From contig JAFIGB010000067.1 in NCBI GenBank assembly GCA_020831705.1, forward strand, positions 1 to 43,191: DNA of 43,191 bases, read 5' to 3'. Shown piece by piece: positions 1 through 9,702 of this stretch; position 1 is the first letter of the stretch; each line of letters starts with the position of its first letter. Under the pieces are notes generated by a model. It saw only the letters and a program-made list of their open reading frames with translations. It was not told the origin of the DNA and ran no database searches. Source of the DNA: Candidatus Sumerlaeia bacterium. Its GTDB lineage: Bacteria; Sumerlaeota; Sumerlaeia; SLMS01. A program made the position numbers and the translations under genes.

Positions 1-2594
1 TCGTTGGAGGGGGTGGGAGCCTCCCGCGTAATCGTCCGCTGGGCGAGGCTGCTGTGTGTCCCTTCGTCGTCCGTCGCACGTACCTCGATGAGATTCGTGC
101 CAACGACAAGCCCGTCTGCTGTGAAGCTCCAACTGGTCGTACCACTGGCGGTCTGCCATGCACCACCGTTGTTGCGCCACTGGACCGAGGAGACGGTGCT
201 ATCCGATGCGGTCGCTGTCCCTGAGAAGTCGACACTCGTGGTTTCGTTACTGACGGTCTGGTTGGCGGATGGTGTGGTGATGATCGGGGGAGGGAATGGC
301 ACGCTTTCTATGGGCTCCGAGGCAAGGCGGAACCCGAAACTGTAGAAGGTGCCCCCCGAAATCGATCTGGGAGCCCTCCAGCGATTAGCCGAGCGACTGG
401 CACCGGCGCTGGAGTCCCAGTCGCCGCCTCGTAATACAGGGTCTTCCCTAATGATTTGACCAGAGCTGTCAAAACCAGTCGGCCCCGTGGGATCGGTGAC
501 ACTACCGCCCGGGAGCGAACTCGAGTACCAATCCTGGCACCACTCCCACACATTGCCGTGCATGTCATACAGACCAAAGGCGTTGGGCAGCTTTTGGCCC
601 ACTGGCTTGGTCCCATGATCTGGATCTGAACTGGAAGAAGCGTTATTCCCGCAATACCACATGTACTGACTGCGGATCCCATCATCCTGGCATGCGTCTG
701 CCACCGAAAGTGAATCACCAAAATGAAACCGTGTCGTCGTTCCCGCACGGGCGGCGTATTCCCATTCCGCCTCCGTTGGCAGGCGGAATGTCGCCGTCGC
801 ACCCTGCCCCGTCGATATAATGTGTGTATTCAGTGCTGTGATAAAGTTCTGGGCATCGTCCCAGGAGACTCGTTCCATTGGGTTGTTGGGCCGACCGGGA
901 AAATCGAGATGCGGCCATTCCTCACCCATCACGGCCTCCCACTGCGCCTGCGTCACCGGGTACCTGCTCATGAAGTAGTCCTGTGTCAGCGTCACGTTCG
1001 TCTGTGGACCTTCGTCATCTCCTCGGCCCCGTTCGTCTCCCGGTGAACCCATGACAAATGATCCCGCCGGAATGCGCACCATGATCAGGGGGATATCGCC
1101 GGGAAGTGTGATGATGATTTCTTCGGCGAGACGCGTGACGACTCGTGAGCTGAGTTCGCTGTGCGTGCCCTCGGCGTTCGTTGCACGCACCTCTATCAGA
1201 TTGACACCCACTTCCAGCGGCGAAGCCGAGAAGTCCCAACTTGTGGTGCCGCTGGCGGCCTGCCATGCACCCCCATTGTTACGCCAATGAACCGCGGAGA
1301 CGGTGCTGTCCGGTGACGACGCCGTACCTGAGAAAGTAACGCTGGTGGTATCGTTGCCAACGGTCTCGTTGGCGGATGGCGAGACGATGGAGGGTGGCGG
1401 AAAAACAACTTCTGCCTGCCGCAAAATAGTGCGCGTGGCGAAGGGCGAGCTGAGATCACTGTGCGTACCTTCGGCGTTTGTCGCACGCACCTCAATCAGA
1501 TTGGTACCCACCTCCAGCGGCGAGGCGGAGAAGTCCCAACTTGTGGTACCGCTGGCGGCTTGCCATTCACCGCCATTGATACGCCACTGCACCGAGGAGA
1601 CGGTGCTATCCACTGCTGATGCCGTACCTGCGAACGCCACACTCGTGGTTTCGTTGCCAACGGTTTGGTTGGGGGGTGGGGAGTCGATGGTAATGGTTGG
1701 GGGAGGGGGTGGTACGCCAACCAGCCGGAACCCCAGGTTGTTGCGACTTGTGCTTGAAGGTACGCTGCTGCGACTGGCCGAACGGCAACTCCCGGCATCG
1801 CTGTCCCAACCGCCGCCACGCACTACCCGCCGCGGGTCATTAGTCACCCCACCCGGCGGATCCGGCCATCTCGGATCGAACACGCTCCCGCCCGGTAAAC
1901 TGGCAAAGTAGTCCCGAGACCACTCCCTCACATTGCCGTGCATGTCGTACAGGCCGAAGGCGTTCGGAAGCTTCTGCCCCACGGGCTTGGTTCCATAATC
2001 CGCGTCGGGGTCCCCATCGTTCCAGTTCCCATTATTCCCCTCCCACCACATATAATCCGATCGATTTCCCGGCAATGCACCGGCCGCGCAGTCTTCCTCC
2101 TGATCATCGCAGCCGAGCGAGTCCCCGAAGTAAAACCGCGTCGTCGTTCCCGCACGCGCCGCATACTCCCACTCTGCGTCGGATGGAAGCCGTAAAGTCA
2201 CCGGCCCTTGATCTGTCGCGGAAATGTGGGCGTTCAGCGCTGATATGAAGCCCTGAATTTCGAACCAGGAAACGTTTTCCACTGGATTATCTGGTCGGCC
2301 TGAGAATAAGGATGGATTGATATCCCTCAGCGCATCCCACTGTTCCTGCGTTACCGGGTACTTGCCCATGTAGAAGTCCTTCGTCAGCGTTACATTGGTT
2401 AGCGGACCCTCATTGCCCGACCGTCCAACCTCGTCCTCCGGCGACCCCATGACAAATGACCCTGCCGGGATGAGGACCAGTTCCAGTTCAACATCGCCGG
2501 GGAGGATGATTGTCCTCTCCTCCTGAGCCATCATGCTGGCCGGAAAACCGGCAAAAATCAGGATCGAAAGACAGAAAAGGAGAAAACGTGGCAT
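1..2594 (-). CDS. Secreted protein with two SUMF1/FGE-like (formylglycine-generating-enzyme fold) domains and three Ig-like repeats; C-terminus runs off the left edge
   Basis: Hand translation of the reverse complement from ATG at 2594 is open to the window edge: MPRFLLFCLSILIFAGFPASMMAQEERTIILPGDVELELVLIPAGSFVMGSPEDE...TLTKDFYMGKYPVTQEQWD...LRLPSDAEWEYAARAGTTTRFYFGD...LPNAFGLYDMHGNVREW...VVRGGGWDSDAG...NLGFRLV, then Ig-like repeats, then a second copy (IPAGSFVMGSPGDERG...AEWEYAARAGTTTRFHFGD...MHGNVWEWCQDWY...VLRGGDWDSSAG...GFRLA). The ORF track lists only shorter, out-of-frame ORFs here. Confidence 0.9.
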   Translation of the reverse strand, partial: MPRFLLFCLSILIFAGFPASMMAQEERTIILPGDVELELVLIPAGSFVMGSPEDEVGRSGNEGPLTNVTLTKDFYMGKYPVTQEQWDALRDINPSLFSGRPDNPVENVSWFEIQGFISALNAHISATDQGPVTLRLPSDAEWEYAARAGTTTRFYFGDSLGCDDQEEDCAAGALPGNRSDYMWWEGNNGNWNDGDPDADYGTKPVGQKLPNAFGLYDMHGNVREWSRDYFASLPGGSVFDPRWPDPPGGVTNDPRRVVRGGGWDSDAGSCRSASRSSVPSSTSRNNLGFRLVGVPPPPPTITIDSPPPNQTVGNETTSVAFAGTASAVDSTVSSVQWRINGGEWQAASGTTSWDFSASPLEVGTNLIEVRATNAEGTHSDLSSPFATRTILRQAEVVFPPPSIVSPSANETVGNDTTSVTFSGTASSPDSTVSAVHWRNNGGAWQAASGTTSWDFSASPLEVGVNLIEVRATNAEGTHSELSSRVVTRLAEEIIITLPGDIPLIMVRIPAGSFVMGSPGDERGRGDDEGPQTNVTLTQDYFMSRYPVTQAQWEAVMGEEWPHLDFPGRPNNPMERVSWDDAQNFITALNTHIISTGQGATATFRLPTEAEWEYAARAGTTTRFHFGDSLSVADACQDDGIRSQYMWYCGNNASSSSDPDHGTKPVGQKLPNAFGLYDMHGNVWEWCQDWYSSSLPGGSVTDPTGPTGFDSSGQIIREDPVLRGGDWDSSAGASRSANRWRAPRSISGGTFYSFGFRLASEPIESVPFPPPIITTPSANQTVSNETTSVDFSGTATASDSTVSSVQWRNNGGAWQTASGTTSWSFTADGLVVGTNLIEVRATDDEGTHSSLAQRTITREAPTPSN
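1118..1716 (-). repeat. Two tandem Ig-like repeats of about 95 aa (…TVGNETTSVAFAGTAS…TVSSVQWRINGGEWQAASGTTSWDFSASPLEVGTNLIEVRATNAEGTHS…), with a third copy at about 16..296
   Basis: Near-identical DNA blocks, e.g. aagtcccaacttgtggt(g/a)ccgctggcgg at both 1231 and 1531. Boundaries are approximate. Confidence 0.85.
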
Positions 2595-3022
2595 GGGGAG
2601 ACCTCCGGGGGATGGTGGAAAAGTGCGGTTCTGGATGATGGGGTGGTTCATGATTAAGGTGGGAAAAGAACGTGTCATTGCTTGATTTTCCTTCACTTGG
2701 CAAAAGTTGGGAGGATGGTCGAACGGAATCCCTGCACAGAGGGGCCATAAGTGTTTGTATGTAATGGTGGCTGTGATAATCCTGATTATTTCCCATTGCA
2801 AGAGGAAAAACCCGGAAATTTCCCGGGTGTGAATTGCGGGGGTGTTCCCTGATGGGGTGTTTGGGAATCCTAGGGAGGTGTCATGGATCGGGGTGGAGGC
2901 GCTTATTGGCCATTTCCACGGATCAAATGGCCATTCCTCCCTTGATCCCGAATGGTGGAGGAAGATGATGGGGATTCGGTCGGTTTTTTGGCGGCCATTT
3001 TCCGGAAGGACTGGTTTATCCC

Positions 3023-3466
3023 GTGATTTTTCGTTCCCTGATTCTCTTCGCGACGGTCTTTGCCGTGGCTTCCTGTACAATGGTGCAAACTTCAGAGACG
3101 GCACCCGAACCGACTCCAGCCCCCGAACCCCCTCCCCCCGTGGTTGTGCAGGTGGAAACTGATCCCCTTATTGCCCAGGATCTGGTGGGCAAGGTGGCCA
3201 TCCGTAATTACCAGTGGGATGAGGAGAATCATCCCTCGATTTCCTTTGTGCTGGAAAATCTTACGGCCACGGAATCCTTTGAATTGGAACTTTCCTCGGA
3301 GTTTTATGATCATGCCGGGGAGCCTCGGTTTCGCACTCCTTGGACGCGGTTCGTTGTGGAACCGGGGAAGCGCCACCACTATTACGCTCAGGCCGATCGG
3401 CGGGGGGTGATCCAGGGAAGGGTCTTTCTTCGTCAGGTCATTGAAGGGGTCGACACCACCGAATGA
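3023..3466 (+). CDS. Putative lipoprotein, YcfL/DUF1425-like
   Basis: Signal peptide with lipobox-like ASC; Pro/Glu-rich linker; short C-terminal domain (VAIRNYQWDEENHPSISFVLENLT…). Confidence 0.6.
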   Translation: MIFRSLILFATVFAVASCTMVQTSETAPEPTPAPEPPPPVVVQVETDPLIAQDLVGKVAIRNYQWDEENHPSISFVLENLTATESFELELSSEFYDHAGEPRFRTPWTRFVVEPGKRHHYYAQADRRGVIQGRVFLRQVIEGVDTTE

Positions 3467-4443
3467 TCTACTTTTTGAAACGGCTTCCCCTGGCCTTCCT
3501 GACGTTGCTGCTGGTGGCGTCGGCGTGTTTTTTTCTGACCAAGGCGGCGGGCGAGGAGGCGGCCTTCGGGGAGCGCAATCCGCCCCCGGAAGTGCGTGCG
3601 GAAATTGAACGGAAGTGGGGTCTTGATCGGCCCCTCCATGAGCAATACCTGCTGCACATGAGCAAATTGCTCGTTCTCGATTCGATGGAATCGCGCAAGC
3701 AGCGCAATCGGACGCTTCGCGATGTGCTCAAGTCCCACCTTCCCCCTTCCCTGCGGCTGGGTGCCCGCGCCCTCATTCTTGCCATCGTTCTCGGGGTTCC
3801 CGTCGGGGTTTTTTGCGCCATCTATCACAATCGGATTCCGGACAATGGAGGGACGGTGTTGGCGCTGGTTGGTGTGTCCGTTCCCAATTTTGTACTCGCC
3901 AGTTTTGCGATCTATTTCCTCGCCCGCCGCTGGGAGTTGTTCCCTGCCATTGGGTGGGACACGCCGACGCCGCCCTGGCAACTCGGCGAGGGGATGCCGG
4001 CATTTATGCATGGCATCTGGGATGAGATTTGGCGGACGCGATTGTGGGTTCCTGCGGCGTGTCTGGCGGCGTTTCCCTTTGCGGCGATTATGCGCCTGAC
4101 ACGTTCCTCGATGCTCGATGCCCTGCGGCAGGATTACGTCCGCACGGCGAGGGCGAAGGGGGTGGCGGCCTGGCGGGTCATTGTTGTTCATGCCCTGCGT
4201 AATGCCCTGACCCCCGTAGTAACCTACATCGGCCCGGTGACGGCGGGCGTGCTGACGGGGTCGCTGGTAGTGGAGACGATTTTTGCCCTGCCCGGTCTGG
4301 GGCGGTTCTTTGTGGAATCGGTCAATAACCGTGACATGCCCCTTATTATGGGGCTGACGGTATTTTATTCGGCGCTGCTGGTTTCCATGAACCTGATCGT
4401 GGATGCGATATACCCGATCCTGAACCCGCGTCTGAGAAAATGA
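3463..4443 (+). CDS. ABC transporter permease, OppB/DppB-like
   Basis: Binding-protein-dependent permease signature (RLTRSSMLDALRQDYVRTARAKGVAAWRVIVVHALRNALTPVVTYIG). ATGA overlap with the preceding gene. Confidence 0.9.
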   Translation: MIYFLKRLPLAFLTLLLVASACFFLTKAAGEEAAFGERNPPPEVRAEIERKWGLDRPLHEQYLLHMSKLLVLDSMESRKQRNRTLRDVLKSHLPPSLRLGARALILAIVLGVPVGVFCAIYHNRIPDNGGTVLALVGVSVPNFVLASFAIYFLARRWELFPAIGWDTPTPPWQLGEGMPAFMHGIWDEIWRTRLWVPAACLAAFPFAAIMRLTRSSMLDALRQDYVRTARAKGVAAWRVIVVHALRNALTPVVTYIGPVTAGVLTGSLVVETIFALPGLGRFFVESVNNRDMPLIMGLTVFYSALLVSMNLIVDAIYPILNPRLRK

Positions 4444-6431
4444 ATTTCCGAGGAATTCTCATTCAATCCCGGTGGGGAGCCCTTGCCCTCTTCCTCTTCG
4501 TGGTGGGTCTCGGTCTTCTCTTTTTCCACGGCCAGCTTGAGAGTTCGGATGAAGTGCTGATGGCGGCGACTTCCGTGTCGCTGGCAGATCGGGGTTCCCT
4601 CCGATTCACCGAACCAATTTATGATCACTATTTCAGTGGATATGGGTTGGGGATGCCGCTGGTGGGAATTCCGCCGCACCTTCTTCAGCGCGGGCTTGGA
4701 TTTATCGGGGTTATCGATGAGAATGCCCCTGCCCTTTTCAATCTTGCACCGGTGATACTATCGGGCATTGCGCTGGTCTTTCTCGGCGGATTCCTCGGTG
4801 GGCAACGGCGCTGGGCGTATCTTGGCCTTGTGCTGCTGGCGTGTCCGCTCCTTGCCGCAGCCCAGCGATTTTACTCCGAAATGCTTTTGGCAGCGGCTCT
4901 CGCGGTTCTCTTTTGCCTGTTTGAGAAGGGGCGACATTCCCGACCTTCCCCGAAATTGATTGTGCTGATGGGGGTGGGGGTCTTTTTGGCCGCCTGTCTG
5001 GCCATGCTCTCAAGGATTGCCGCCCTGCCGTTTCTGCTCCTCGCGTTGGTGTGGGGGTGGCGGCATGGAACGAAGTGGACCTTCCTCCTCCCAGCCCTTG
5101 GTGGAATTCTGGCGGGTGGTGCGATCACGATGCTCCAGAACATTGCTCTTTGGGGTGGTCCCTTTGAAACTGGCTATAAAGGACAGAACTTCACGACACC
5201 CCTTGGAACCGGTGCGTATGCCCTTCTGTTCTCCACCGAACGGGGCGCCCTGATCTTCTTCCCCGCCCTTTTGGTGCCCCTGCTTGGGTGGAAGCATTTG
5301 GGTGGTCCCCAGCGACGTTTGACGGTGGCTGCCGTGGCGCTGACGCTTTTTTCGATCTGCTTTCATGGAGTCTTCTGGACGTGGCATGGGGGATGGACCG
5401 CCGGGCCAAGATTCCTGCTGCCGGTTCTGATTCTATTCATCCCGGGTATTGCCCGGGTTGTGTCCCGATGGAGACATCTGGTTTTCCCCCTGAAGCTCTT
5501 CGTTGTCGTCTCCATCGCGTGGGGAATCATGATGAACTGGATTTACCTCCAGCATTCGCCCATGCACTGGTGGCGGCTGACTTGGGGTTTTCACCTGATT
5601 GAAAACAAGTTTCTCTTCATGCCCCAGATGAGCCTTTGGCAGGCGTGGATGGAGGGCGTTCCCCTTCCCCGCCTGACGAGCGTCCTGCCCCCGGCATGGA
5701 GCCTCTTCTTCACCGCCATGGGAATCACCTTCGTTGCGGTGTCGCTATACCCGCTTCTGGTGCCGTTCCGGGGACACACGGGAATCTCGGGGAAGGCGGC
5801 ATTGAAGCCGGTGGAGTTCCGGGGAATCCGTCCGGCACCCCTTCAGGTGGCCATCCTTGGGGTGGTTTTTCTTCTTCTGGCAGCGACGAAATGGTTCTCA
5901 GGCCCCCGCGGCTGGGAGGTCATCGGGGCCGGATTCTATGCCGAGCGCCCAAGCCATCTGCTCCTGGACGGGCAGCAGGGGACTTTCAGGGGGTGGCTGG
6001 ATTACCCCTTGGCGACGCCGATGCGGCTCCATCTTCGCGGGGCCGGTCCCTACCGGGTGACGGTCAATGGGGAGACGATTTTCGAGGATGGCGACGTGGG
6101 GCCTCCCCGTCTTTCCCGGGCAGACCTTAATTTATCCCCCGGGCTTCACCAGATCGAAGTGCAGGTTTTGCCCCGTCCCCAGGGGGCCCCTTCCCGCATC
6201 GAGCTTTTCTGGAGTTGGGGGGGCGAAGGGCGGTTTATGACCCCGGCGGGGGGAGAGTACCTGCTTCCCAGACCGTTAACGGCGAGCGAGCAGTTCTTCA
6301 CCCGGATCTGGCGGCGAAAGGAAATCCTTCTGGGCGCTGTATTGGCGCTCCTGTTGCTGATGAAAGGAGGGGCATCTGCGTTCTTGCAGTCCCTGCCCCT
6401 TGGAAGGAACAATTCCGCGGTATCGAGGTGA
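4440..6431 (+). CDS. Polytopic membrane protein, GT39/ArnT-like, with C-terminal PA14-like domain
   Basis: Many hydrophobic segments; C-terminal soluble segment (GFYAERPSHLLLDGQQGTFRGWLDYPL…GLHQIEVQVLPRPQGAPSRIELFWSWGG) resembles PA14. ATGA overlap with the permease gene. Confidence 0.65.
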   Translation: MNFRGILIQSRWGALALFLFVVGLGLLFFHGQLESSDEVLMAATSVSLADRGSLRFTEPIYDHYFSGYGLGMPLVGIPPHLLQRGLGFIGVIDENAPALFNLAPVILSGIALVFLGGFLGGQRRWAYLGLVLLACPLLAAAQRFYSEMLLAAALAVLFCLFEKGRHSRPSPKLIVLMGVGVFLAACLAMLSRIAALPFLLLALVWGWRHGTKWTFLLPALGGILAGGAITMLQNIALWGGPFETGYKGQNFTTPLGTGAYALLFSTERGALIFFPALLVPLLGWKHLGGPQRRLTVAAVALTLFSICFHGVFWTWHGGWTAGPRFLLPVLILFIPGIARVVSRWRHLVFPLKLFVVVSIAWGIMMNWIYLQHSPMHWWRLTWGFHLIENKFLFMPQMSLWQAWMEGVPLPRLTSVLPPAWSLFFTAMGITFVAVSLYPLLVPFRGHTGISGKAALKPVEFRGIRPAPLQVAILGVVFLLLAATKWFSGPRGWEVIGAGFYAERPSHLLLDGQQGTFRGWLDYPLATPMRLHLRGAGPYRVTVNGETIFEDGDVGPPRLSRADLNLSPGLHQIEVQVLPRPQGAPSRIELFWSWGGEGRFMTPAGGEYLLPRPLTASEQFFTRIWRRKEILLGAVLALLLLMKGGASAFLQSLPLGRNNSAVSR

Positions 6432-6547
6432 CTCGACGTACCGCCGAACCGTGAAATTACGAAACAACCGGCGGCGGGTGGAAAAAGTCTGCTCCTCGCG
6501 ATGGTCCCCGGGCCAGCAATCAACCTCCACGGAGAACCCTGACAACC

Positions 6548-8347
6548 ATGATTCAGTCCACCGACGTTGAACTCGGCCGCACCCTTGTGGAAATGGGCAA
6601 GGTCGACCCCGACATGCTCGACAGCGCGGTGCGTGATGCCAACAAGGCCAATGAGCGCCTTGACCGGGTACTGATCAAGATGGGGCTTTGTGACCAGGAG
6701 GCGATCCTGCAGGCCACCGCCAAGATCCTTCACCTTCCCTACCAGAAACTTGGTTCCCTGGCCCCCGATGTGGAGGCGGTCAGGCTGGTACCGGCTGAAA
6801 TCGCCGAGCATTACTCCATCGTCCCGGTGGAACTGAATGATGGTGTGCTTTACATCGCCACCCACACCCCCGGGGATCTGTTCATGGTGGATGAACTGCG
6901 TCGCCAATTGGGGGTGGAGCTGGAATTGATCGTCGCCACCGAGTCGGAAATCGACAAGGCCTACAACAATATCTACGGTATTGGTGGTGCTGTGATGCAG
7001 CGCCTCAGCGAGGAGCAGAACAAGCTCCCCCAGGAAGCCGAGGTCAGCCTTTCCGACAACATCGACATTGATGAGATGGCGGCCGACGCCACCATCGTCC
7101 GCTTCGTGAACCAGCTCATTCAGGAAGCCATGCGCGACCGCGCGACGGATATCCATGTCGAGCCGATGGACAAGGAGCTTCGCATCCGCTACCGCATCGA
7201 CGGCATGCTCTATGAAGCCCCCATCCCCCCGGCGATCAAGAAATTCCAGGCGGCGATCATCAGCCGTCTCAAGATCATGGCCGACCTCAATATTGCCGAG
7301 CGTCGCCTCCCCCAGGACGGCAAGATCAAGATCAAGGCGGGGGAGAAGGAATTCGACCTTCGTGTGGCCACGGTGCCCACGCCCTACGGTGAATCGATCG
7401 CCATTCGTATTCTTTCCCGTGATTCCGAAATGACGACGCTGCAGAAGCTCGGCTTCAGCGACGAACACATGGGCATGATGCGCCAGATGATCCAAAAGCC
7501 GTACGGGATTATCTTCGTCACCGGGCCGACGGGTTCGGGCAAGTCCACCACCCTTTACGCCAGTCTTTCGGAAATCAATTCCACCGACCGCAAGATCATC
7601 ACCATCGAGGACCCCATCGAGTACCGTATTGCGGGGACGACACAGATCCAGGTCAATGGCCCCATCGGGTTGACGTTCGCCCGTATTCTGCGCACGACCC
7701 TGCGTCTCGACCCCGACGTCATCATGGTCGGTGAAACCCGCGACCCCGAGACCGCAAAAATCACCATCGCCACGGCCATGACGGGCCACCTTGTTTTCTC
7801 CACGCTCCATACAAACGACGCCTGTGGTTCCTTCACCCGTCTGACCGACATGGGTGTGGAACCGTTCCTCATTGCGTCCTCGGTGGAGGGTGTTCTGGCC
7901 CAGCGCCTGGTCCGTGTGCTTTGTCCCCAATGCAAGCAAAGCTACCGCCCCGACCCGGGGCTGGTTCGTCAGCTGAACATGACACGGGACAATCCGGACA
8001 ATATAGATTTCAAGCGCCCCGGCGGTTGCGAGGCATGCCGCTATACAGGATACGCCGGCCGTACCTGCATTATCGAAATGGTACGCATGGACGAGGCGGT
8101 GCGGCGCAAGGTCGTCACGAATTCCTCCGCAAGTGATGTCAAGGCGACGGCAATGAAGAACGGCATGAAGCCGATCCGCTTCGCCGGTTGGCAGAAAATC
8201 AAATCAGGCATGACCACCTGTGACGAGGTTCTCCGCGTGACCATGGAGGACGAATTCAACGACGAGTTCACCGGCGAGGAAGAGGAGCACAAGGGCCTCG
8301 TCGTCGAGGAAATACTCGGCGACCCTGATGCTCGCCAGGACGACTGA
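6548..8347 (+). CDS. gspE: Type II secretion / type IV pilus assembly ATPase GspE/PilB
   Basis: Walker A GPTGSGKSTTLYASL, Walker B region LRLDPDVIMVGETRDPETA, four-Cys element (CPQC…CEAC), MshE-N-like N-terminus. Confidence 0.95.
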   Translation: MIQSTDVELGRTLVEMGKVDPDMLDSAVRDANKANERLDRVLIKMGLCDQEAILQATAKILHLPYQKLGSLAPDVEAVRLVPAEIAEHYSIVPVELNDGVLYIATHTPGDLFMVDELRRQLGVELELIVATESEIDKAYNNIYGIGGAVMQRLSEEQNKLPQEAEVSLSDNIDIDEMAADATIVRFVNQLIQEAMRDRATDIHVEPMDKELRIRYRIDGMLYEAPIPPAIKKFQAAIISRLKIMADLNIAERRLPQDGKIKIKAGEKEFDLRVATVPTPYGESIAIRILSRDSEMTTLQKLGFSDEHMGMMRQMIQKPYGIIFVTGPTGSGKSTTLYASLSEINSTDRKIITIEDPIEYRIAGTTQIQVNGPIGLTFARILRTTLRLDPDVIMVGETRDPETAKITIATAMTGHLVFSTLHTNDACGSFTRLTDMGVEPFLIASSVEGVLAQRLVRVLCPQCKQSYRPDPGLVRQLNMTRDNPDNIDFKRPGGCEACRYTGYAGRTCIIEMVRMDEAVRRKVVTNSSASDVKATAMKNGMKPIRFAGWQKIKSGMTTCDEVLRVTMEDEFNDEFTGEEEEHKGLVVEEILGDPDARQDD

Positions 8348-8385
8348 TCCTCCCATCCCATCCGACCAGGAATTGACACGACAAG

Positions 8386-9702
8386 ATGCCGACATTTGTC
8401 TATAAAGCGAAGGACAAGAAGGGCGCCCCGGTGGAGGGCAGCATGGAGGCCGAAGGGCGTGCCGCCGTGGTGACCCGTCTCCAGCAGATGGGCTACTTTC
8501 CGGTGTCCATCAACCAGGGAGTCAAGCGCGGTGGCAAGGTGGTCTCGGCAGGCACCTCCGGTGGTGCCAAGAAGGGGGGATCCTCTGCAAAGGGAAAGGA
8601 AGCCCCCAAGGCGTCTACAGAAGACAGCGGTCAAAGTTTCACGGAATGGTGGAGTTCCCGGCGGGGAATCACCGCGAGTGACCTGGCCGGATTCAACCGC
8701 CAGTTGGCCGACCTTCTCGGGGCCGGAATCCCTCTGGTCAAGGGGCTGGCGATCCTCAACAAGCAGACCACGAACGAGAAACTTCGTGAGGTGATTTTCT
8801 CCATCCTCGATGATGTCCAGGGGGGTGCCACCTTCGCTGATGCGCTGGCGAAACACCCCAAGGTTTTTTCCAAGCTATACGTGGCGATGGTGCGCTCGGG
8901 TGAAGCGGGCGGCATGCTTGACGATGTCCTTCAGCGGCTTGCGGACTTTTCCGAGCAGGAGGAACAGACCCGCGGCAAGATCAAGTCCGCCCTGGCATAT
9001 CCCGTCGTCATGGTCATTGCCGGATCCATCGCCGTCTTTGTCATGTTCTCCTTCATCATTCCCCGTATTACGGCGACCTTCGAGCAGCTCAACCAGGCGC
9101 TTCCCGCAATCACCCAGTTGCTCATCACCATGAGCGACGCCACCCAGGAATACTGGCTCATCGGGCTGGTGGTCATTGCCGTGGCGATTGTCGTTGTCTG
9201 GCAATTCCTGCAAAGCACCGAGGGGCGATTGATGTGGCACCGTACCCAGTTGTCGCTCCCGCTCATGGGGCCGCTGGTGCAAAAGAGCGAGGTTGCCCGT
9301 TTCGCACGGACGCTTGGCTCCCTGCTGCGCAACGGTGTCTCCATCCTTGTTGCCCTTGAGATCGTCAAGGAAGTGCTCAACAACCAGATCGTCCGCGGTG
9401 AAGTGGAAAAAGTTGTCGAGGAAATCACCCAGGGTTCCGGTGTTGCCGCGCCGCTGAAGAACAGCAAGGTCTTCCCCCCCATTGCGGTCAACATGATCGC
9501 CATTGGCGAGGAAACGGGGCGCCTTCCCGAGGTGCTTCTTCGGGTAAGCGAGTCCTTCGAGGGCCAGGTTGAGCGTTCCGTGCGCACGCTGACCTCGCTC
9601 CTTGAGCCCATCATCATCGTCATCATGGGCGCGGTGGTTGCGTTCATTGTTATTGCGATGCTTCTTCCGATTTTCAGCCTCGACCCCTCGGGAGGAATGT
9701 AA
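8386..9702 (+). CDS. gspF: Type II secretion inner membrane protein GspF
   Basis: MPTFVYKAKDKKGAPVEGSMEAE start and duplicated T2SSF domains (FNRQLADLLGAGIPLVKGL; FARTLGSLLRNGVSILVALEIV). Confidence 0.95.
   Translation: MPTFVYKAKDKKGAPVEGSMEAEGRAAVVTRLQQMGYFPVSINQGVKRGGKVVSAGTSGGAKKGGSSAKGKEAPKASTEDSGQSFTEWWSSRRGITASDLAGFNRQLADLLGAGIPLVKGLAILNKQTTNEKLREVIFSILDDVQGGATFADALAKHPKVFSKLYVAMVRSGEAGGMLDDVLQRLADFSEQEEQTRGKIKSALAYPVVMVIAGSIAVFVMFSFIIPRITATFEQLNQALPAITQLLITMSDATQEYWLIGLVVIAVAIVVVWQFLQSTEGRLMWHRTQLSLPLMGPLVQKSEVARFARTLGSLLRNGVSILVALEIVKEVLNNQIVRGEVEKVVEEITQGSGVAAPLKNSKVFPPIAVNMIAIGEETGRLPEVLLRVSESFEGQVERSVRTLTSLLEPIIIVIMGAVVAFIVIAMLLPIFSLDPSGGM

Noticed and set aside
1-2594. True sulfatase-activating FGE
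   Set aside because: Catalytic Cys pair not seen in manual alignment and no sulfatase gene nearby; kept only as FGE-like fold.
6146-7939. 597-aa - strand ORF opposite gspE
   Set aside because: Antisense to a strongly supported gspE; no recognisable domain.
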